Assembly (NCBI GenBank): GCA_024694565.1 | Contig: JAILJR010000167.1 | Span: 1-40,731 of the forward strand | From: Butyrivibrio sp. | Lineage (GTDB): Bacteria; Bacillota; Clostridia; Lachnospirales; Lachnospiraceae | Length of the DNA: 40,731 nucleotides | Direction: 5' to 3' | Part shown: one piece after another, positions 34,368-40,731 of the stretch | Layout of the letters: each line of letters starts with the position of its first letter | Numbering within the stretch: the stretch's first letter is position 1 | The notes under the pieces: generated by a model | Database searches by the model: none | Told to the model about the DNA's origin: nothing | The model's input: only the letters and a program-made list of their open reading frames with translations | Position numbers and translations under genes: made by a program

Positions 34368-36206
34368 TTGGCTAAAAAAGATACTGTTTTTGAGGAGAGA
34401 CTGGCACAATATGGCGATGAGCTGAAGTGGCTGTACAGCGAACTTTATTACAACGACATGCATGCATATGAGTATTTTGTATCCATGCTCCGTGAATTCT
34501 ATGATCAGCGCGACAAAGAGCTGAAAAAATGGGATAAGGAAAAGGAAGCGGATCCTGACTGGTATAAGGGGAGCAATCTTCTTGGAATGCTCATGTACAC
34601 CAACTGCTTCGCCGGTAATCTTAAGGGTGTCAGGGACAGGCTTGACTATATAGATGAGTGTGGTGTCAACTATATTCATCTCATGCCTCTTCTGGAGAGT
34701 CCCAGGGACAGAAGCGACGGAGGATATGCAGTCTCTGACTTCAGAAAGGTTGAGCCGGAGCTTGGAACAATGGAGGACCTTGCAGCCCTTGCTAAAGAGT
34801 GTCGCAAAAGGGGCATGAGCCTGTGTCTTGACTTTGTTATGAACCATACAAGTGAGGATCACGAATGGGCGATACGAGCAAGAAGAGGAGAGAAGGAGTT
34901 TCAGGACAGATACTTTTTCTTTGACGACTGGAATGAACCCAATGAATATGAGGAGACTGTTCCCCAGGTCTTTCCACAGACGGCTCCCGGCAATTTCATA
35001 TGGTGCAGGGAGGCAGGAAAGGTCGTAATGACCACCTTCTATACCTATCAGTGGGACCTCAATTATCGCAATCCGACTGTATTCAATGATATGACTGCCA
35101 ATATGCTCTACCTTTGCAATCAGGGAGTGGGAATAATAAGGCTCGACGCAGTTCCATACATCTGGAAGACCATGGGAACCAGCTGCCGTAACCTTCCACA
35201 GGTACATACTCTGGTCAGGATGATGCACATAGCAGCCAAAATAGTCTGCCCCGGGACACTGTTCCTGGGAGAAGTTGTAATGGAACCCTCCAAGGTGGTT
35301 CCGTACTTCGGAACCCTGGAAAAGCCCGAGTGCCAGATGCTGTACAACGTTACCACCATGGCATCCACCTGGCATACGGTTGCAGTCAAGGATGTAAGAC
35401 TCTTAAAGCATCAGATGGGAATCCTGTTCTCCCTTCCAAAACAGTATATCTTCCTGAACTACCTAAGGTGCCACGACGATATCGGCTGGGGACTTGACTA
35501 CGATTTCCTTCGTGGTTTTGGTGTAGAGCAGGTTGCACACAAAAAATACCTTAATGATTACCTGAGAGGTGCAATGTACGAGTCCTCATCAAGGGGCGAG
35601 CTCTATAATGATGACCCGGCTCTGGGAGATGCCAGACTATGCGGAACAACAGCCTCCCTGTGCGGCATTGAGGCAGCAGAGTACGAACAGAACATGGAAA
35701 AAGAAGCCTGGGCAATCCGGCTTGACATCATGCTCCACGCCTTTCTTCTGACTCAGAGCGGAATCCCTGTCCTTTACAGCGGCGATGAGATAGGTCAGCT
35801 CAACGACTATACCTACCACGATGACCCTGTCAAGGCCGGCGACAGCAGATATCTTCACCGCGGGAGCTTCAACTGGGACAGCGCCGCCAACAGATCAAAG
35901 GAAGGCACAAGGGAGCAGCAGATCTTCTCAGCCATAAAGACCCTGACAACCATCAGGAGAAGCCACAAAGTCTTCAACAGTGCCGCTGATGCATGGATCA
36001 TAGAAACCTACAATGACCACATCTTAGGCATAGGCCGCTACTACGACGGCGAAAAGCTTATAGCTCTCTTCAACTTCGGCGACTACGACGAACTCGCCCA
36101 TATCAACGAAGAGGGAAGCTACAGGAACATCCTGACAGACAGTCCATTCATAGCGAAAAATGTCACCGTTCCCGCTCATGACTTCTTCTGGCTGATCAGT
36201 GGCTGA
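34368..36206 (+). CDS. GH13 amylosucrase-like glucansucrase (subfamily 4)
   Basis: A 612-residue cytoplasmic enzyme, with no signal peptide. The GH13 catalytic residues are in place: nucleophile Asp260 (IIRLDAVPYIWK), acid/base Glu302 (FLGEVVMEP), and stabiliser Asp370 (RCHDDIGW). The blocks DFVMNHTSEDHEWA, QWDLNYRNP and MGTSCRNLPQ closely follow amylosucrases, which use sucrose to extend an alpha-1,4-glucan and release fructose; some relatives are sucrose hydrolases. The size (about 630 in the family) fits. The start is TTG 34368 with GAGGAGGA 7 nt upstream. It would need imported, unphosphorylated sucrose. No sugar transporter is nearby. Confidence 0.88.
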   Translation: MAKKDTVFEERLAQYGDELKWLYSELYYNDMHAYEYFVSMLREFYDQRDKELKKWDKEKEADPDWYKGSNLLGMLMYTNCFAGNLKGVRDRLDYIDECGVNYIHLMPLLESPRDRSDGGYAVSDFRKVEPELGTMEDLAALAKECRKRGMSLCLDFVMNHTSEDHEWAIRARRGEKEFQDRYFFFDDWNEPNEYEETVPQVFPQTAPGNFIWCREAGKVVMTTFYTYQWDLNYRNPTVFNDMTANMLYLCNQGVGIIRLDAVPYIWKTMGTSCRNLPQVHTLVRMMHIAAKIVCPGTLFLGEVVMEPSKVVPYFGTLEKPECQMLYNVTTMASTWHTVAVKDVRLLKHQMGILFSLPKQYIFLNYLRCHDDIGWGLDYDFLRGFGVEQVAHKKYLNDYLRGAMYESSSRGELYNDDPALGDARLCGTTASLCGIEAAEYEQNMEKEAWAIRLDIMLHAFLLTQSGIPVLYSGDEIGQLNDYTYHDDPVKAGDSRYLHRGSFNWDSAANRSKEGTREQQIFSAIKTLTTIRRSHKVFNSAADAWIIETYNDHILGIGRYYDGEKLIALFNFGDYDELAHINEEGSYRNILTDSPFIAKNVTVPAHDFFWLISG

Positions 36207-36221
36207 TCATGCGTTTTCGTG

Positions 36222-36249
36222 TTGCACCACCCACTAGATATGGTATAAT
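36222..36249 (+). promoter_or_regulatory. phoH promoter
   Basis: -35 TTGCAC (36222-36227), 16-bp spacer, perfect -10 TATAAT (36244-36249) with the extended TGG before it. It lies in the 148-nt gap after the amylosucrase gene. Confidence 0.78.
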
Positions 36250-36354
36250 GAGGTATCAGGTTATACAAGATAATAGTGTAAAGAAAAGGCTTTGGCCTGT
36301 CCTTATGAATCTGACGCAATCTGTATTCCTAAGGACCAGAGAGGGGGTCTACGC

Positions 36355-37746
36355 ATGAAGAAGATCTACGTACTTGATACCAATGTTTTGATTCAGGCAC
36401 CGCATGCCCTTAAGTGCTTTGAGGATAATGAGGTCGTTCTTCCGCTGGTAGTCTTGGAGGAGCTTGACACTCACAAGAGGGATGAAGGTGAGCGCGGAGC
36501 AAATGTCAGAGAGGCCATCAGGATCCTCGAGCAGCTCCGTGGAAAGGGAGACCTGGTCAAGGGAGTTGAGCTCGATAATGGCGGACTGCTCAGGGTAGAA
36601 AAGAACTTCAAGGATGTGGAGCTGCCGAAGGATATGTCGGAGTATAAGTCTGACAACCGCATACTCAAGGTGTGCAAGGGACTCAAGGAGGTGAGCAGCG
36701 AACAGGTAATACTGGTGACCAAGGATATTCTGATGCGGATCAAGGCTCAGATCCTGGGCGTAAAGTCAGAGGATTTCACAACCGAGCAGGTTGTTGACAA
36801 CACAGAGCAGTACAGCGGACGAATTGATGTATATGCTCCTGAGGATGCCTTCAAAGACTTCAAGAAGAACGGCATTCCGATAGAAAAGGTATACTGCTGC
36901 GACGAAGACGGGCATACCTACACACCACAGCTTTATGAGAATGAGTTTGTTATTATCAAGGCTGACCAGTCTACCAACAAGACCCAGATGGGAAGAGTGT
37001 GCAAGGGATATATAAAAAAGCTTGAGTATGAAAAGAGTCAGCCCTACGGCGTCAAGCCCAGGAACGCAGGTCAGTACTTCCTGCAGGAAGCGCTTATGCA
37101 GCCGGCAGATGTTGCCCCGCTTGTAATAGTCAAGGGAATGGCTGGAACAGCCAAGACCTTCTACTCACTGGCTGTCGGTCTTGAGAAGATGATCAACCGT
37201 CCAACCGGAGAATACAGAAGGATTCTGGTATGCAGACCCAATTCCCAGTTTGACAGCGACATAGGTTTTCTTCCCGGTGATGAAAAGGAGAAGATCTCAC
37301 CTCTCATGAGACCTATCATTGACAACCTTGAACAGCTCATAGACTCCAACGAGGAGGAGCGATACAATGACGAGAAGGAGCTTCAGGGAAAGACTGAAGA
37401 AGTTTTTGAGAGAGGAATTGTTCAGTGCGAGGCACTTAATTTCATAAGGGGAAGATCGATTCTTAAGACCTATCTCATTATAGATGAAGCTCAGAACATG
37501 ACTCCGACCCAGGCAAAGGGTATCATAACGAGGGCCGGCAAGGACACCAAGATCATCCTTTTAGGTGATCCCAACCAGATTGACAGACCATTCCTTGATG
37601 TAAGGACAAACGGACTTTCCTATGCCTCAGAGCATATGAAGGGAAGCCCTCTTGCGTGGCAGATATCCCTGTCGGCATCAGAGTGCGAGAGAAGTCAGCT
37701 TGCAATGGATGCCATCGGTCGCATGAAAGACAAGAAAGACCTATAG
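36355..37746 (+). CDS. PIN-PhoH family ATPase/ribonuclease
   Basis: A 463-residue protein joining an N-terminal PIN nuclease domain (KIYVLDTNVLIQAP, with acidic residues LEELDTH and SDNRILKVC) to a C-terminal PhoH ATPase domain. The ATPase has Walker A GMAGTAKT (261-268) and Walker B LIIDEAQN (Asp377-Glu378). PIN-PhoH proteins are RNA-acting unwindase-nucleases in known cases; here that is inference. ATG 36355 has GAGGGGG 7 nt upstream; an earlier in-frame ATG at 36292 lacks an RBS. It has its own strong promoter and ends at a terminator shared with the helicase gene. Confidence 0.92.
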   Translation: MKKIYVLDTNVLIQAPHALKCFEDNEVVLPLVVLEELDTHKRDEGERGANVREAIRILEQLRGKGDLVKGVELDNGGLLRVEKNFKDVELPKDMSEYKSDNRILKVCKGLKEVSSEQVILVTKDILMRIKAQILGVKSEDFTTEQVVDNTEQYSGRIDVYAPEDAFKDFKKNGIPIEKVYCCDEDGHTYTPQLYENEFVIIKADQSTNKTQMGRVCKGYIKKLEYEKSQPYGVKPRNAGQYFLQEALMQPADVAPLVIVKGMAGTAKTFYSLAVGLEKMINRPTGEYRRILVCRPNSQFDSDIGFLPGDEKEKISPLMRPIIDNLEQLIDSNEEERYNDEKELQGKTEEVFERGIVQCEALNFIRGRSILKTYLIIDEAQNMTPTQAKGIITRAGKDTKIILLGDPNQIDRPFLDVRTNGLSYASEHMKGSPLAWQISLSASECERSQLAMDAIGRMKDKKDL

Positions 37747-37787
37747 AATAAATTGCCCCAAAAGTATTCACGCTATCCTGCACATAA

Positions 37788-37832
37788 GTTGTCAGACAAA
37801 AGCCCATCCGGCTTCGGCCGTGCATATTCTAG
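37788..37832 (+). repeat. Degenerate family B repeat fragment
   Basis: GACAAAAGC, CCGGC and GGCCGTGCATATT recur in the order seen at the start of the family B copy at 40586. Further family-like wording (TTTTGGTGTACTAGG, GGGCGAGCCGG) follows around 37898-37933. It appears to be a decayed copy in the phoH-helicase gap. Confidence 0.45.
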
Positions 37833-37952
37833 CATCGACGACTGATGACAACGCGGCAGCTGGAAAAATTATCGGTGGATTTGTACCGGTTATTTATTTT
37901 TTGGTGTACTAGGATCACTTCGGGCGAGCCGGATAAAAACGAATATAAAAGG

Positions 37953-37983
37953 TGGTCACATAAAAGTGACCACCTTTTTTGGA
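37953..37983. terminator. Bidirectional terminator between converging genes
   Basis: AAAGGTGGTCAC and GTGACCACCTTTTTT form a perfect stem with loop ATAAAA, with A-run before and T-run after. It can stop both the + strand phoH transcript and the - strand helicase transcript. Confidence 0.88.
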
Positions 37984-38045
37984 CTAAGATTTTTACTGTT
38001 TGAGTTGTCTGATTGAAAGATCCCTGTTCAAACCGGAAGTTTTTT

Positions 38046-40118
38046 TCAAACATCTGATGCGTCCGGCGCCAAAGTTAACAGGTTTGGTGTCAGTTTGCCG
38101 ACTGCCAGAACAGACAGATGCCTTGTAGCCCTTGAAATGGCGGTGTACAGGCAGTGACGGCCAAGATCAGTATCAGGATAGGTCTCAGGGTCTGCATCCG
38201 CAAGGATGACGTTGTCGAACTCAAGCCCCTTTGCAAGGGTCAGATCTATGAGGAAGGCGCCGCTCTTTGGAAGACGGGCACTGTTTGCGACAAGAGACGG
38301 CGAAGCATCCTTCAAAAGTTCACTAATATTTTCAAGCCTGAACGGGTCGCGGCAGATGACAGCCGTAAGACCTTCCCTGCTTCCATATTCGTCTATTTTG
38401 GACTTTAATGCTCTGATGAATTCCTCTTCTGAGCCGGCAACCTGAACATCTACCTTTTCGCCGGGGCGCTGTACAGAGGAGACGAGCATCTTTTTCTTTG
38501 CAGGAAGGAGCGATGAGAACATGTCAGTGATCTCGGGCGAGCTCCTGTAGCTGGTAAGCAGCGGAAGAGTAACAGCTCTCTTTTTATACCCGGAAGTCAT
38601 CTCTTCAATTTCTGCAAAAGAAACCGTTCCCTCGCGGATTGACTGGAATTCATCTCCGAGCAGCATGAACCGGGCATTGGGAAAGTACTTCCAGAACAGC
38701 ATCAGCTGTGCCCTGGTGTAATCCTGTACTTCATCTACCATGACATATTTCACATTTCTGTCGCAAAGCCCTGTCAGTTCCATCCTGGTGTAGAGCCATT
38801 CGGTGGCTGTGATGCTGCCGTTTCCGAGAATCCGCTCAGCTATGTGGGAGATGTTTACGAAGCTGCAGTGCCTGATATTGCTAAGGGCTCCGCCATAGTC
38901 GTTCTCAATGCGATTTTCCTTTGCTCGTTCTGATCTGGAAGTGCCTTCACAGCCCTCATCAGCATCTGAATCAAGGTCACGGATTGTGTTTTTTGCCCGC
39001 TCCTCAAGCTCATCTGCAACAGTCTGTATGAGCCGCATCCCTGTGGGAAGCTTTCCGAATTTCTTTACCGTTGACAGTATTTCAGCTTTTGATATTACAA
39101 TGGTCTCTCTTTGCTTAATATCGTAGAAATCCTCGGCTGTGAGCCTGAGAGCAGGAAGTTCATCCCTGATCTTTATAAGACTCTCTGCATCAGTGCAATC
39201 AATGTCATCACTCCTGAAGGGAAGCTCTGCCATCTCAAGAAACTCCTGCCAGGTCAGTGTGACAGGATTGGTTTCACCAAGGTCCGGAAGGACATTGTCA
39301 ATATAGTCCCGAAAGACCGGATTCAGGGTCATGAGACATACCTGGTCCGGGCGAAGGGTATTTCTTTTTTTGTAAAAGAGGTATGCAATCCTCTGAAGAA
39401 GCACCGAAGTCTTACCGCTTCCGGCTATGCCGTCGACAAGCAGAACAGGAACATCAGGGTAGCGGATTATGGTGTTCTGTTCCTTCTGTATTGTTGCTGT
39501 TATGGCCGTCATCTTGTCAGAGCGTGTCTGTGCCAGCGACTCCAAAAGAAGTGGATCCTCAATGGCTATCTGGGTATCAAAGTAGGAGAGAAGCTCATTT
39601 CTTTTAAGGTCAAACTGCCTTCGAAGCTTAAGGTCAACCGGAATTTCCCTGTCATCCACAGTGTAGTGAGTCGGACCGCTCTCCTGATTGTAGTAGACCT
39701 CAGCGACCGGAGACCTCCAGTCAATGATCAACTGCTCATACCCATTCTCTGTGATTGCCGCGCGGCCAATATAATAGTCCTCAGGCTGTTCAGATGGGTC
39801 GAACTGAAGCTGTATCCGCGCAAAATAGGGAGACTCCAGAAGCTTTTGCACCGTTCCAAGTCTCTTGGTAAGAGAAGAGCTCTCTACATTATAGGTATCA
39901 ATATATCTGTTCCATACCTCGATCTCAGTGAGAGTTTCCATTGTGGTTTCAATATCGGCATAATCGATCCTGATATTGTCCCTGATATCATTCTTGTCAT
40001 CAACAGCCCTCTCATTGAGCTCCCTGATCTGCCCCTCCAGTTCATTCCGCATATTAAGGAGCTTGTCATAAGTGCTTGACAGATGATTCTGTTCCTGATT
40101 AAAAATCTCTTTTTCCAT
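38046..40118 (-). CDS. HelD-like UvrD superfamily helicase
   Basis: A 690-residue superfamily 1 protein. An N-terminal coiled coil (about residues 7-40) precedes IIDWRSPVAEVYYN and DKMTAITATIQKEQNTIIR, blocks seen in HelD proteins. Walker A is GIAGSGKT (230-237), followed by the motif II region VMVDEVQDYTRAQL, motif III LLGDEFQSI, and C-terminal motifs TLAKGLEFDNVILAD and LYTAISRATRHLSVL. HelD binds RNA polymerase and recycles stalled complexes; here that is inference from family. It is shorter than the roughly 770 residues of the classic Bacillus protein. AAGGAC precedes the ATG at 40118. Confidence 0.85.
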   Translation of the reverse strand: MEKEIFNQEQNHLSSTYDKLLNMRNELEGQIRELNERAVDDKNDIRDNIRIDYADIETTMETLTEIEVWNRYIDTYNVESSSLTKRLGTVQKLLESPYFARIQLQFDPSEQPEDYYIGRAAITENGYEQLIIDWRSPVAEVYYNQESGPTHYTVDDREIPVDLKLRRQFDLKRNELLSYFDTQIAIEDPLLLESLAQTRSDKMTAITATIQKEQNTIIRYPDVPVLLVDGIAGSGKTSVLLQRIAYLFYKKRNTLRPDQVCLMTLNPVFRDYIDNVLPDLGETNPVTLTWQEFLEMAELPFRSDDIDCTDAESLIKIRDELPALRLTAEDFYDIKQRETIVISKAEILSTVKKFGKLPTGMRLIQTVADELEERAKNTIRDLDSDADEGCEGTSRSERAKENRIENDYGGALSNIRHCSFVNISHIAERILGNGSITATEWLYTRMELTGLCDRNVKYVMVDEVQDYTRAQLMLFWKYFPNARFMLLGDEFQSIREGTVSFAEIEEMTSGYKKRAVTLPLLTSYRSSPEITDMFSSLLPAKKKMLVSSVQRPGEKVDVQVAGSEEEFIRALKSKIDEYGSREGLTAVICRDPFRLENISELLKDASPSLVANSARLPKSGAFLIDLTLAKGLEFDNVILADADPETYPDTDLGRHCLYTAISRATRHLSVLAVGKLTPNLLTLAPDASDV

Positions 40119-40142
40119 AGTCAGTCCTTACATTGATAATTG

Positions 40143-40260
40143 GTAACTATTCATAGCCGGGTCAAACATCTGAAAATGCAGATGCCACTCTTTCTCGGGC
40201 AGATGCATTTTTAAATGTTTTCAGTTGCCGGATATCCGAGTCTTGGTTCTGAACAGTTAC
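40143..40260. repeat. Nested palindromic repeat, family A copy 2
   Basis: 118-bp relative of the element at 8481-8599. Ends are GTAACTATTCATAGCC and the complement of GTAACTGTTCAGAACC (13 of 16 matching). The interior keeps the AAACATCTGAAAATGCA/TGCATTTTTAAATGTTT arms and the CGGAT-TCCGAG text. It lies just upstream of the - strand helicase gene, so it may sit in its leader. Confidence 0.75.
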
Positions 40261-40302
40261 GAAAATTTAAGCCGATTTATAACCGGCATCTGAACCGTAA
40301 CA

Positions 40303-40516
40303 CAGTAACTGTTGCAATTCAGTAGCCAGCAAGCCGGAGCAGACCAGAGCAAGTGAAAGGCTGAGCCGGGGTGCCTTGAAAAACGTCGGCACTTAGCGCA
40401 CGTATTTTGGGCGCTTAGTACCGCTACGTTTTTCACGGAGCGAAAGCGTCACCCCGGGCAGACTTACACTTGCGGAGGCCTGCTCCGGCTGGCTACTGAA
40501 CCGTAACCAGTAACTG
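40303..40516. repeat. Long palindromic element, family C
   Basis: A 214-bp near-perfect fold-back. Arms begin CAGTAACTG...CAGTAGCCAGC and end GCTGGCTACTG...CAGTAACTG, continue as GCCGGAGCAG/CTGCTCCGGC and GCAAGTG/CACTTGC, and close on GGCACTTAGCGC...GCGCTTAGTACC. The core shares CGTATTTTGG, TTAGTACCGCTACG and GGAGCGAAAGCGT with family B. A direct repeat CTGAACCGTAAC(A)CAGTAACTGT flanks it (40290-40312, 40496-40517), like a duplicated target. Confidence 0.7.
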
Positions 40517-40585
40517 TCTTTTTAGTATATCATATAGGATTTGTAGTAGGAAAATTTAAAAAAATAATATAAGATAATACTATGA

Positions 40586-40731
40586 GTTGCCCGACAAAAG
40601 CTCGCCAGGCCGGCTCAGGCTGTGCATATTGCACAAGCAACTGAGAGGCCCTATGAGCTCGTCGGTACTTAGGCACCGTATTTTGGTGCCTTAGTACCGC
40701 TACGAAGCGAAAGGAGCGAAAGCGTGCCCGA
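40586..40731 (+). repeat. Palindromic intergenic repeat, family B copy 2 (cut by window end)
   Basis: Matches the - strand of 975-1140. Core hairpin GGTACTTAGGCACC (40664-40677) / GGTGCCTTAGTACC (40685-40698), loop GTATTTT, one mismatch. The right part runs off the window. No gene was seen between the helicase start and the window end; this 613-nt stretch is entirely repeats and AT-rich spacer. Confidence 0.75.

Noticed and set aside
34365..35375. 336-residue open frame on the - strand
   Set aside because: Antisense shadow of the amylosucrase gene, whose frame has all catalytic motifs.
39111..40079. 322-residue open frame on the + strand
   Set aside because: Antisense shadow of the HelD-like helicase; no recognisable domain.

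Overview
The window looks like a chromosomal piece of a Lachnospiraceae-type Clostridia (Butyrivibrio/Roseburia-like). This rests on moderate GC by eye, strong purine-rich ribosome binding sites, several TTG/GTG starts, and the protein families present. These are a cell-wall/division (dcw) cluster ending in ftsZ and nrdR, two Opp/Dpp-type peptide ABC importers, a GH13_4 amylosucrase-like enzyme, a PIN-PhoH protein and a HelD-type helicase. The species call is inference.

Layout: (1) 127-3808, housekeeping genes on the + strand: a low-molecular-weight protein tyrosine phosphatase, a DegV lipid-binding protein with a triplicated translation-start region, and a HerA/DUF853 ATPase. (2) 4107-14553, the dcw cluster mraZ-rsmH-ftsL-ftsI(PBP2)-mraY-murD-ftsW-divIB-ftsZ, followed by nrdR. 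The mraZ promoter carries 10-bp-phased GTG repeats (MraZ boxes). murE, murF, murG, murC and ftsA are absent from the cluster, and a nested palindromic repeat sits between ftsI and mraY. (3) 15263-20254, a compact five-gene peptide (or nickel-type) ABC importer. (4) 20711-21481, an isolated flagellin-like protein lacking the usual end helices. (5) 21651-27995, a second, full-size Opp importer whose binding protein is last and has its own promoter. (6) 28221-29864, a SulP anion transporter on the - strand. (7) 30236-34260, an intact hybrid histidine kinase with a tandem-repeat linker, followed by the wreck of a second sensor made from an APC-permease-like membrane part and a REC-PAS fragment. 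(8) 34368-37746, amylosucrase and PhoH. (9) 38046-40118, HelD-like helicase on the - strand, converging on phoH at a shared terminator. (10) 40143-40731, a cluster of three MITE-like palindromic repeats, two of which have relatives elsewhere in the window.

The division block acts as one pathway: MraY and MurD make lipid-linked peptidoglycan precursors, FtsW and the PBP polymerise and cross-link at the septum, DivIB and FtsL scaffold them, and FtsZ organises the ring. The two ABC systems and the sensors fit a peptide- and plant-carbohydrate-rich gut or rumen habitat.

No complete, clearly new multi-gene system was found. The best leads are the D0-less flagellin-like protein, the decayed APC-type sensor kinase, the degV leader triplication with a possible 20-residue upstream peptide, the phased mraZ operator that replaces its ribosome binding site, and the related palindromic repeat families.
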